From Streptomyces sp. PT12 (GTDB taxonomy: Bacteria; Actinomycetota; Actinomycetes; Streptomycetales; Streptomycetaceae): a stretch of DNA of 55,421 nucleotides. Positions 11,315 to 18,410 of this stretch are shown piece after piece. Position numbers and translations under genes: made by a program. Under the pieces are notes generated by a model. The model saw nothing but the letters and a program-made list of their open reading frames with translations, had not been told where the DNA came from and did not search any database. The stretch is taken from the NCBI RefSeq assembly GCF_003311645.1, contig NZ_QEST01000188.1, positions 1 to 55,421 of the forward strand, in the 5' to 3' direction. Position 1 is the stretch's first letter, and each line of letters begins with the position of its first letter.

Positions 11315-11330
11315 CGCGCGGGGCACCGGA

Positions 11331-11798
11331 TCAGTCCGGCTGCTGATCCATGTGGTCGAGGACGCGCTTGCAGATCTGGCCGAGCGTGCTGAGCTGGCTC
11401 GGGGTCAGGGCGTCGATGAACAGGCGGCGGACGTGCTCGACGTGCTGGGGCGCGGCCTCTTCGATCGCCCTGTAGCCGGCCGGGGTGGCGACGATGAATG
11501 CTCCGCGTCCGTCGTCGGGGCATTCCTCCCTGGCCACGAGCCCGCGTTTCGCCATCCGCGTGACCTGGTGGGACATTCGGCTCTTCTCCCACTCCACGCG
11601 TTTGGCCAGATCCAGGAAACGCATCCGCCCGTCGTCTTTCGCGGTGAGGCTGACGAGCACGGTGTAGTCGGCGGCGGACATTCCGGAGTCGGCCTGGACG
11701 CGGCGGGACAGCCGTCCGATGAGTGTCTCCTGCATGCGGATGAAGCTGTCCCAGGCGGCCTTCTCTTCCTGGTTGAGCCAGCGTGGTGGTGCGTCCAT
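11331..11798 (-). CDS. MarR-family transcriptional regulator, candidate master of the GTTGAC-type regulon
   Basis: A 155-residue MarR protein. The winged helix spans about residues 45-115, with recognition region FLDLAKRVEWEKSRMSHQVTRM and wing ECPDDGRGAFIVATPAG. Flanking N- and C-terminal helices form the dimer interface. There are no cysteines in the core that would suggest an OhrR-type redox switch, so a small-molecule ligand is more likely. It diverges from the mini-GNAT gene. A perfect palindrome lies in the shared upstream region, 170 bp from its start and 94 bp from the GNAT. It is the only MarR gene in the window, so I infer it binds the ten related palindromes listed here. Confidence 0.9.
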   Translation of the reverse strand: MDAPPRWLNQEEKAAWDSFIRMQETLIGRLSRRVQADSGMSAADYTVLVSLTAKDDGRMRFLDLAKRVEWEKSRMSHQVTRMAKRGLVAREECPDDGRGAFIVATPAGYRAIEEAAPQHVEHVRRLFIDALTPSQLSTLGQICKRVLDHMDQQPD

Positions 11799-11967
11799 GG
11801 GGGCAGTCTAACGAGATCGGTGCCCCTCGGACGGGTGAAGAGCGTTCCGAAGTCGCCCGCTTCGAGGACGCTCTCGCCGTGGAATGAGGGCGGAATGCGG
11901 GAGGAGCGAAGGGGACCGACCGCGGCCGTTTCGGAACGGGACGCCGGGGGCTTCCCCGCGGGAATCG

Positions 11968-11981
11968 GTTGACTTGTCAAC
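11968..11981. promoter_or_regulatory. Candidate MarR operator, site 2 (marR/GNAT divergent region)
   Basis: GTTGACTTGTCAAC, with perfect 6-bp arms, in the 263-bp gap between the divergent MarR and mini-GNAT genes. The position fits autoregulation plus control of the GNAT. Confidence 0.7.
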
Positions 11982-12061
11982 TATATCGGTGGTTGGCTTG
12001 CCGCGGAAGTCTCCTCTCGTGCGGAGGGACGACGACGCGGCGACCCTCCCGAGGAGGAGCG

Positions 12062-12367
12062 ATGGAACCACGCGTGGCGGACAACCCCGAACGATCGCGT
12101 TTCGAGGTCTTCGACGACGACGAGCTCGCCGGTTTTGCCGAGTACCACCGGTACCGGGACCAGATCGCCTTCATTCATACGGAGATCGACCCGCGGTTCG
12201 AGGGCCGAGGACTCGGCGGCGTGCTGGCCCGCGCGGCTCTCGGCGCGGCCAGGGAGCAAGGGCTCGGAGTGCTTCCCTTCTGCCCCTTCATCCGCGGCTG
12301 GATCGGCAAGCACCCGGAGTGCGCCGACCTGGTGCCGCGGGGGCAGCGGGCGCGCTTCGGGCTGTGA
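12062..12367 (+). CDS. Mini-GNAT acetyltransferase (YjdJ/COG2388 type), copy 1
   Basis: A 101-residue minimal GNAT protein. The acetyl-CoA pocket is DPRFEGRGLGGVLARAAL. The family C-terminal block CPFIRGWIGKHPECADLV follows. COG2388 proteins are short single-domain GNATs whose substrates are mostly unknown. ATG 12062 follows GAGGAGGAG directly; the longer frame upstream crosses the operator and is not coding. It lies divergent to the MarR gene. A second, clearly related copy is at 40506-40814, also next to a GTTGAC-type palindrome. Confidence 0.85.
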   Translation: MEPRVADNPERSRFEVFDDDELAGFAEYHRYRDQIAFIHTEIDPRFEGRGLGGVLARAALGAAREQGLGVLPFCPFIRGWIGKHPECADLVPRGQRARFGL

Positions 12368-12470
12368 GGCGGGCCCTGCCCGGGGCGGAGCGGATCGCGA
12401 CGTCCGGCGCGGGCGGCCGCCTCCATCGCCGGGGGCGCGTCCCCGCCGGTCCCTCCTGGACCCCTTTATG

Positions 12471-12484
12471 GTGGATGTATCAAC
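12471..12484. promoter_or_regulatory. Candidate MarR operator, site 3 (pyruvate oxidase promoter)
   Basis: GTGGATGTATCAAC, one arm mismatch, 70 bp upstream of the pyruvate oxidase ATG and after the mini-GNAT stop. Confidence 0.55.
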
Positions 12485-12553
12485 TATATTGGGGCCGTCG
12501 AGAGTCACATGAGACATGGGGCGGGCGTGCGGCCCGAGGGGAGAAGTCCGGCG

Positions 12554-14293
12554 ATGCGGAATCTGACCGTGGCCCAGCAGATGGTGGACATCCTGCGCCA
12601 GGCGGGCGTGGAGCGGATCTACGGCGTGGTGGGTGACAGCCTGAACTCGGTGGTCGACGCGGTGCGCCGCACCGACGGCATCGAGTGGGTGCATGTGCGG
12701 AACGAGGAGGCCGCGGCCTTCGCCGCGGCCGCGGAGGCGCAGCTGACCGGCAGGCTCGCGGTGTGCGCCGGAAGCTGTGGCCCAGGGAACACGCATCTGA
12801 TCCAGGGACTGTACGACGCGCACCGCTCCGGTGCGCCCGTGCTGGCACTCGCCTCGCACATCCCGTCCCACCAGATCGGCACGGGCTTCTTCCAGGAGAC
12901 CCACCCGGAACGGCTGTTCACCGAGTGCAGCGACTACTGCGAGATGATCGGCACCCCCGGGCAGATGCCCCGGGTCCTGCGGGTCGCCATGCAGCGGGCC
13001 CTTGGCAACAGCGCGGTGTCGGTCCTGGTGATACCGGGCGATGTCGCGCACGACGAGGCGGCTCACCCGACGGGAGTCAGCGACCTGGTCACCGAGCGCG
13101 GCCGGGTCGTCGCGCCGGACACGCAGGTTCGGGCGCTGGCCGAGAAGGTGAACGCGGCGCGCAAGGTGATGCTGTTCTGCGGTGCGGGGGTGCGGGACGC
13201 GCACGCCGAGGTCATGGCGCTCGCCGAGAAGGCCGCCGCCCCCGTCGGGCACTCGCTGCGGGGCAAGGAGTGGATCCAGTTCGACAACCCGTACGACGTG
13301 GGCATGAGCGGTCTGCTGGGCTATGGCGCCTGCTTCGACGCGATGCACGAGGCAAACCTGGTCGTCCTGCTCGGCACCGACTTCCCGTACAACGACTTCC
13401 TGCCGCAGGCGCGTACCGTGCAGATCGACCACGACGCGGGCCGCCTCGGCCGTCGTACCGTGCTGGAGCTCGGGGTCCACGGCGACGTCAGGGAGACGCT
13501 GCGGGCCGTGCTGCCGCTGGTCGAGGCGAAGCGGAGCCGCACCTATCTGGACCGGATGCTGCGCAAGCACGCCAGGGCGCTGGAGACGGTGGTCTCCGCC
13601 TACACGCGCGACGTCGAGCGGATCACCCCGATCCACCCCGAGTACGTGGCCTCGGTTCTGGACGAGCTGGCGGCCGAGGACGCCGTGTTCACCGTGGACA
13701 CCGGCATGTGCAACGTCTGGGCGGCGCGCTATCTCACCCCCAACGGGCGGCGCCGGGTGATCGGCTCGTTCCTGCACGGCACGATGGCCAACGCGCTGCC
13801 GCACGCCATCGGCGCGCAGTTCGCCTACCCGGGCCGCCAGGTGATCTCGATGTCGGGCGACGGTGGCCTTGGCATGCTGATGGGCGAGTTGCTGACGGTG
13901 AAGCTGCACGATCTGCCGGTGAAGACGATCGTCTTCAACAACTCATCCCTGGGCATGGTGAAGTTGGAGATGCTGGTCGAGGGGCTGCCCGAGCACGAGA
14001 CCGACCACGAGCCGGTGGACTACGCGGCGATCGCCCGCGGCGCGGGCATCGAGGCGATCCGCGTCGAGCGCCCCGGGGATGTCGTCGACGGACTCAAGCG
14101 GGCGCTCGCCCACGAAGGACCGTTCCTGGTCGACCTGGTGACCGACCCCAACGCGCTGTCGATCCCGCCGCACATCTCGGCCGCCCAGGTCAAGGGATTC
14201 GCCTTCGCCGCGGGCCGGACCGTGCTCGACGGGGGCGTCGGCAGGATGCTCGACCTGGCCCGCGCCAACCTGCGCAACATCCCCCGCCCCTGA
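12554..14293 (+). CDS. poxB: Thiamine-diphosphate pyruvate oxidase / pyruvate:quinone dehydrogenase (PoxB-like)
   Basis: A 579-residue ThDP enzyme, close to the 572 residues of E. coli PoxB. The N-terminal PYR domain starts VAQQMVDILRQAGVERIYGV, with the catalytic Glu in HVRNEEAAAFAAAA. A central FAD-type domain spans about residues 185-340. The C-terminal PP domain has the Mg/ThDP motif GDGGLGMLMGELLTV and NNSSLGMVK. It probably oxidises pyruvate to acetate and CO2 with electrons passed to quinone. The C-terminal membrane-binding peptide of E. coli PoxB cannot be confirmed. The ATG has GGGGAGAAG upstream. It lies behind candidate operator 3. Confidence 0.88.
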   Translation: MRNLTVAQQMVDILRQAGVERIYGVVGDSLNSVVDAVRRTDGIEWVHVRNEEAAAFAAAAEAQLTGRLAVCAGSCGPGNTHLIQGLYDAHRSGAPVLALASHIPSHQIGTGFFQETHPERLFTECSDYCEMIGTPGQMPRVLRVAMQRALGNSAVSVLVIPGDVAHDEAAHPTGVSDLVTERGRVVAPDTQVRALAEKVNAARKVMLFCGAGVRDAHAEVMALAEKAAAPVGHSLRGKEWIQFDNPYDVGMSGLLGYGACFDAMHEANLVVLLGTDFPYNDFLPQARTVQIDHDAGRLGRRTVLELGVHGDVRETLRAVLPLVEAKRSRTYLDRMLRKHARALETVVSAYTRDVERITPIHPEYVASVLDELAAEDAVFTVDTGMCNVWAARYLTPNGRRRVIGSFLHGTMANALPHAIGAQFAYPGRQVISMSGDGGLGMLMGELLTVKLHDLPVKTIVFNNSSLGMVKLEMLVEGLPEHETDHEPVDYAAIARGAGIEAIRVERPGDVVDGLKRALAHEGPFLVDLVTDPNALSIPPHISAAQVKGFAFAAGRTVLDGGVGRMLDLARANLRNIPRP

Positions 14294-14309
14294 GAGGGCC
14301 GCCGCCCTC
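14294..14309. terminator. Weak hairpin after the pyruvate oxidase gene
   Basis: A short inverted repeat, GAGGGC-CGCC-GCCCTC, starts just after the TGA, in the gap between two convergent genes. With only 6 bp of stem it is a modest terminator candidate. Confidence 0.4.
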
Positions 14310-14372
14310 ATCGAGGCCCGGCCGTGCACCATGTGCGGGCTCCCCGTGTGCCGACCGCCTCGGACGGGGCGA

Positions 14373-15107
14373 TCAGGCCGCGCTGTCCGCCGACTCCGCG
14401 GCGGTGGCCCGCGCGCTCAGCACGGTCTTGCCGCGCTCCGACTCGGGAAAGCGGACAAGCATCGCACGCAGCTCTTCGGCGCCCACGTTGGCGCCGAAGG
14501 GCTCGGTGCCCGGCTCAAGCCGTATCCCCTCGGCCAGGGGACCGGCCACGACGGGGTCGAAGCCGACCGCGTCGACGACGCGGGCGACGGTGGCGAGGTC
14601 GTGCGGATCGTCACCGGCGATCGCGATGGCCTTGCGCCCGTGCGTTCCCGGCCGCTGAGCCCCGGCCTCCAGATCGTGGTAGCCCATGTGGTTGAACGCC
14701 TTGACCACCCGTGAATCGGTCAGGTACTCCCGCACGATCTCGCTCGAGGAGGTCAGCGGGTCGGTCAGATCCTCGCGGATGCCGTCGACTTCCCACCAGT
14801 AGTTCATGGCGTCGATCACGAGCTTGCCGCGCAGTGCGTCGAGGGGGAGAGCGCGGTACTTGCCCAGCGGCAGCGCCAGGATGACGACGTCCGCCGCCGA
14901 GGCGGCCCGAGCCGCGGTGACCGGGGTCGCGCCAGGGGTGAGCACCTCGACGGTGAGCGCGATCCTGGCGGGGTCGCCCGAGCCCGCGATGAGCACCTGG
15001 TAGCCGGCGGCCAGGGCCAGCCGACCCAACACGGTGCCGACCTTGCCCGCGCCCAGGACACCCACGGTGTTCACGGGCGTGGTGAGCATGTCCTCTTCTT
15101 CGTTCAC
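14373..15107 (-). CDS. NADPH-dependent F420 reductase-like oxidoreductase
   Basis: A 244-residue protein with an N-terminal Rossmann fold ([18 protein letters not shown]) and the NAD(P)-binding F420_oxidored layout. Conserved motifs include [22 protein letters not shown] and [12 protein letters not shown]. Related proteins move hydride between NADP and F420, or are uncharacterised NADP reductases. It begins 4 bp after the stop of the luciferase-like monooxygenase on the same strand, so the pair is an operon and may form a reductase/monooxygenase couple. The GTG at 15107 is the longest start. An ATG at 15089 is also possible, but the purine-rich tract before it sits very close. Confidence 0.8.
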   Translation of the reverse strand: MNEEEDMLTTPVNTVGVLGAGKVGTVLGRLALAAGYQVLIAGSGDPARIALTVEVLTPGATPVTAARAASAADVVILALPLGKYRALPLDALRGKLVIDAMNYWWEVDGIREDLTDPLTSSSEIVREYLTDSRVVKAFNHMGYHDLEAGAQRPGTHGRKAIAIAGDDPHDLATVARVVDAVGFDPVVAGPLAEGIRLEPGTEPFGANVGAEELRAMLVRFPESERGKTVLSARATAAESADSAA

Positions 15108-15111
15108 GGTG

Positions 15112-16137
15112 TCAGCTCGCCAGGATCTCGCGGACCATCGGGAGCACCTTGGTGCCGTACAGCTCCACGGCGCGCAGGCGGGCGCTGATCGGCTGGCTGC
15201 CGTAGATGAGGTCGAAGCGGCCGACGCCGAGCGCCTTGATCGCGCGGGCCATCTTGCGCGAGACCGTCTCCGGCGACCCGACGTAGAGGGAGCCGTGCTC
15301 GATCTCCGAGTCGTACTCCTCCTTGCGCAGCGGTGGCCAGCCCCGCAGCGCGCCGATGCGGTCCCTGATCACCTTGTGGCCCGGCCAGTGCAGCTCACGG
15401 GCCTGCTCGTCCGTGTCGGCGATGAAGCCGGGCGAGTGCATGCCGACCGGGTGGGCGGTCGTGCCGAACTGTTCCGCGGCGCGCCGGTAGAGGTCGATGT
15501 GGGGCACGAAGCGTTCCGGGTTGCCGCCGATGATGGCGATCATCAGCGGGAAGCCGTAGTGCGCGGTGCGGATGATCGACTGGGGAGAGCCGCCGACGCC
15601 CACCCAGGTGCTCAGGTGGCCGGACTCGGTCTTGGGAAAGACATCGGCGCTCTCCAGCGAAGCCCGCTTCGTGCCGCTCCAGGTGACGGGCTTCTCCTCG
15701 ATCAGCTGGGAGAAGAGCGCGATCTTCTCCTCGAACAGGACGTCGTAGTCGGCGAGGTCGTATCCGAAGAGGGGGAACGACTCGGTGAACGAGCCGCGTC
15801 CGAGGATGACCTCGGCCCGGCCGTTGGACAGCGCGTCCACGGTGGCGAACCGCTGAAACACGCGGACCGGGTCGTCGGAGCTGAGCACGGTCACGCCGGA
15901 GCTCAGGCGGATCCGGCTGGTGCGCGTGGCGATCCCGGCCAGCACGGTCTCCGGGCTGCTGATCGCGAACTCGGGGCGGTGGTGTTCGCCGAGCGCGATG
16001 ACGTCCACGCCGGTCTCCTCCGCCAGCACGGCCTCCTGGACCACCTGGCGGATGGCTTTCGCGTAGGACACCGGGGCGCCGAGGTCGTCCTCCGGTACGT
16101 CTCCGAAGGTGTCAAGACCGAAGACCAGATCAGGCAT
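15112..16137 (-). CDS. Luciferase-like (LLM class) flavin-dependent monooxygenase
   Basis: A 341-residue bacterial-luciferase-fold TIM barrel. It starts [17 protein letters not shown] and carries [16 protein letters not shown], the strand [18 protein letters not shown], and [16 protein letters not shown], all typical of LLM oxidoreductases using FMN or F420. AGGAG precedes ATG 16137 by 6 bp; the same frame is open a further 290 residues upstream, but that part only shadows the glutaminase remnant. A perfect GTTGAC/GTCAAC palindrome is 53 bp upstream, the right place for an operator. It forms an operon with the F420-reductase-like gene. The substrate is unknown. Confidence 0.88.
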   Translation of the reverse strand: MPDLVFGLDTFGDVPEDDLGAPVSYAKAIRQVVQEAVLAEETGVDVIALGEHHRPEFAISSPETVLAGIATRTSRIRLSSGVTVLSSDDPVRVFQRFATVDALSNGRAEVILGRGSFTESFPLFGYDLADYDVLFEEKIALFSQLIEEKPVTWSGTKRASLESADVFPKTESGHLSTWVGVGGSPQSIIRTAHYGFPLMIAIIGGNPERFVPHIDLYRRAAEQFGTTAHPVGMHSPGFIADTDEQARELHWPGHKVIRDRIGALRGWPPLRKEEYDSEIEHGSLYVGSPETVSRKMARAIKALGVGRFDLIYGSQPISARLRAVELYGTKVLPMVREILAS

Positions 16138-16189
16138 GGTGGGCTCCTGCGCAGGCGGCTTGCTGGGATGTCGATTATCCGGGCATACG

Positions 16190-16203
16190 GTTGACGTGTC
16201 AAC
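16190..16203. promoter_or_regulatory. Candidate MarR operator, site 4 (LLM operon promoter)
   Basis: GTTGACGTGTCAAC, perfect 6-bp arms, 53 bp upstream of the LLM start. The stop codon of the glutaminase remnant overlaps its right edge. Confidence 0.7.
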
Positions 16204-16865
16204 TAATGGGGACCGCTGTACTGAGCCGCCCCGCGCGGCGGAATCACGGCCTGATCCACGGCGTCCACCGCGGTGACTCGGCCACCGTCGCCGGGATCGA
16301 GATCGGGTATGACCGATTCCGGGTCGACGAGGTGGACCTCGTGACCATCCAGCGTCAGCCGACGCACGACCTCGAGCGGCATGCGCCGTGCCACGTCGTC
16401 GATCGCGTGGACCCTTGTCGGGCGACCGGCGAACGCCGAGAGGCCATCGAGCACGCGTTCCCCGCGCTCCGCGGGGCTCGGGTCCTCCGCGCCCGCCAGC
16501 GAGTGAACGGTGATCGCCCCGGCGTTGATCATCGGATTGAGGGGGCGCCCCGTGTCGCTCTCGAGCGAGATCTGGTTGAACGCCTCTCCGGACGGCTCGA
16601 CACCGACCCTGGCGAGCACGGGACCGAATCCGCGATCGGAAAGGGCCAGCGCGTAGGCGAAGGGCTTGGAGATCGATTGGATCGTGAACTCGACATCGAC
16701 GTCGCCCGCGCCGTAGACCTCTCCCTCGATCGTGGCAACGGCCGCGCCGAGGCGATCGAGGTCCGCTGCCGCGAGCTCGGGGATGTATCCCGCTGGCTCT
16801 CCGGACGTGTCCGCCTCCCCACTTCCCAGCGCCTCTGCCGGATAGTCGGGAATGATCGGCCGCAC
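16203..16865 (-). pseudogene. Glutaminase (GlsA) remnant with a large internal deletion
   Basis: A 220-residue open frame that is half of a glutaminase joined to an unrelated-looking tail. Residues 1-130 match the family: PELAAADLDRLGAAVATI, then the SxxK nucleophile region FTIQSISKPF, then EPSGEAFNQI and NPMINAGAITVHS. The alignment stops near AERGERVLDGLSAFAGRP. The remaining C-terminal half of the catalytic domain, with its conserved Tyr/Ser motifs, is absent. The last 70 residues (LEVVRRLTLDGHEVHLVDPE) resemble the end of the STAS-like domain found behind actinobacterial glutaminases. A full enzyme has at least 300 residues, so an in-frame loss of about 250 or more is likely. The GTG at 16865 follows GGAGGGG. 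Activity is not expected. Confidence 0.75.
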
Positions 16866-16874
16866 TCGTCCCCC

Positions 16875-16954
16875 TCCATGCGGAACCGGATCCATGCGGA
16901 ATCGGATCCATGCGGAACCGGATCCATGCGGAACCGGATCCATGCGGAATCGGA
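16875..16954. repeat. Five tandem 16-bp repeats upstream of the glutaminase remnant
   Basis: The unit TCCATGCGGAACCGGA is repeated five times without spacers; copies 2 and 5 have T for C at unit position 13. Because 16 is not a multiple of 3, the block cannot be simple coding repeat. It overlaps the ribosome site of the remnant and could reflect slippage or a stacked binding site. Confidence 0.9.
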
Positions 16955-16997
16955 TCGTGCTCGCCCGCGCTGACCCAGCCGGGCGCATCCATCGATC

Positions 16998-17043
16998 TAG
17001 TTGACATGTAAACCATGACACCTCATGGTTTACATGTCAACTA
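16998..17043. promoter_or_regulatory. Perfect 21-bp inverted repeat holding two candidate MarR operators (sites 5 and 6)
   Basis: The two 21-bp arms (16998-17018 and 17023-17043) are exact reverse complements around a 4-nt centre, CACC. Each arm contains one operator-like 14-mer: GTTGACATGTAAAC (17000-17013) and GTTTACATGTCAAC (17028-17041). It lies 133 bp upstream of the glutaminase remnant and 15 bp past the stop of the S8 protease. A terminator role is possible, but no T run follows and the match to the dispersed operator family is strong. Confidence 0.65.
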
Positions 17044-17058
17044 AAGCGCTCACTAGCG

Positions 17059-18243
17059 TCAACCGGTCACCTGGAGCAGCTTGTTGGGCGTGCCGGGCGG
17101 GACGTCGGCGAGGCGGTCGAGCACGGCCGCCGCGTCGATGGCCGCCCAGACATCGGCGGGCCCCGCGCCCGGGTGGTCGGCGAGGTGGAGGGCCGCGACG
17201 CCCGCGACATGGGCGGCGGCCATGGAGGTGCCGGAGAGCGTCGCGGTCGCCGTGTCGGAGGTGTGCCACGTGGAGACGGTGTCGACGCCGGGGGAGTAGA
17301 GGTCGACCGAGGGGCCGTGGTTGCTGGTCGGCGCGGCCCGGTCGGCGCACGTCGACGCGGCGGTGGTGATGACCTCGTCCACCCGGCCCGGCGAGAAGCC
17401 GCCCGCGTCGCTGGCGGAGTTCCCCGCCGCGACGGCGTAGGTGACGCCCGCCTCGATGGACTGCCCGATGACGTCGTCCAGGACCTCGCTCGGGGCGCCG
17501 CCGATGCTGAAGCTGGCGACCGCGGGCCCTTCGGCGTCGCCGGTCAGCCAGTCGATCCCGCCGACCACGTCGGCGACGCTGCCCGCGCCGCTGTCGTCGA
17601 GCACCTTGACCGACACCAGCGTCGAACGCTTCGCCACGCCGTGGACGGCCCCGCCGATCGTGCCCGCGACATGGGTGCCATGGCCGTTGCCGTCCGAGCC
17701 GTCGCCGCCGGTCGCGTCATAGCCGAACACGGCGCGACCGCCGAAGTCCTGGTGGCCGTAGTGGATTCCGGTGCCCACGACATAGACCGTGACGCCCAGG
17801 CCCGCCGACGCGGGGTAGGTGTAGGAGCCGTCGAGCGGCAGGTCGGGCTGGTCGATCCGGTCGAGGCCGCAGGGGACCGGGGCGGGCTGCGCCAGGCCGG
17901 ACGCCTCGACGGCGGTGTTCTGCTCGACCAGCGCGACGGCCGGGTCCCCGGCCAGCCGCCGCGCCTGCTCCGGGGTGGCCCGCACGTGGTAGCCGTCGAG
18001 GGCGTCCTGGTAGGTGTCGAGCACGCGCGCCCCGTAGCGCTCGGGCAGCGCCGCGGCGTCGGCGGCGCTCTCGCCGTCGGCCAGGACGACGAGATAGCTC
18101 TCGGGCACGGCGTCGGGGGCGTTCGCGTTGACGATGGCTCCCGTCGCCCGCGTGGCGGCCCGCGCCTCGCCCGTCGGCAGGGTGCCCACGGCGGCGAGGC
18201 CAAGCAGGGCGGCGAACGAGGCGACGCTTCTCACGACCTTCAC
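17059..18243 (-). CDS. Secreted S8 (subtilisin/proteinase K-like) protease homologue lacking the catalytic Asp
   Basis: A 394-residue secreted protein. It has a signal peptide ending near GEARA, then an I9-type propeptide (about residues 45-125), then an S8 domain. The catalytic His is present in NGHGTHVAGTIGG (His188), as is the Ser in SGTSMAAAHVAG (Ser340). The usual Asp-Thr-Gly motif reads VVGTGI: Gly157 replaces the catalytic Asp (codon GGC at 17773-17775, one base from GAC). The usual Pro after GTSMA is also Ala. The enzyme is therefore probably inactive or impaired unless this is a sequence error. GTG 18243 follows GGAGGA; ATG-like upstream codons lack such a site. Confidence 0.85.
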   Translation of the reverse strand: MKVVRSVASFAALLGLAAVGTLPTGEARAATRATGAIVNANAPDAVPESYLVVLADGESAADAAALPERYGARVLDTYQDALDGYHVRATPEQARRLAGDPAVALVEQNTAVEASGLAQPAPVPCGLDRIDQPDLPLDGSYTYPASAGLGVTVYVVGTGIHYGHQDFGGRAVFGYDATGGDGSDGNGHGTHVAGTIGGAVHGVAKRSTLVSVKVLDDSGAGSVADVVGGIDWLTGDAEGPAVASFSIGGAPSEVLDDVIGQSIEAGVTYAVAAGNSASDAGGFSPGRVDEVITTAASTCADRAAPTSNHGPSVDLYSPGVDTVSTWHTSDTATATLSGTSMAAAHVAGVAALHLADHPGAGPADVWAAIDAAAVLDRLADVPPGTPNKLLQVTG

Positions 18244-18356
18244 GGAACTCCTCCAATAGTGGCGCGGCCATGACAATCTCCGTCAGCCTCCCGCACCGCG
18301 GCCTTCCCCGGCAACCCCGCCGGGCGCCCGCGTCCCGCTGCCCCCGGGAGTGGGCG

Positions 18357-18390
18357 GTGGAGGGCGCCGCCGTGACACCGCGCCCTCCAC
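18357..18390. terminator. Terminator hairpin after the hybrid PKS-NRPS gene
   Basis: A perfect 11-bp stem (arm GTGGAGGGCGC at 18357-18367, matched at 18380-18390) with a 12-nt loop. It begins 20 bp past the minus-strand stop of the synthase. Confidence 0.8.
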
Positions 18391-18410
18391 CCCCCATCCG
18401 AAAAGGGACT

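Noticed and set aside
16138-17016. N-terminal extension of the LLM monooxygenase frame
   Set aside because: It overlaps the glutaminase remnant in another frame and has no homologous look. AGGAG before ATG 16137 marks the real start.
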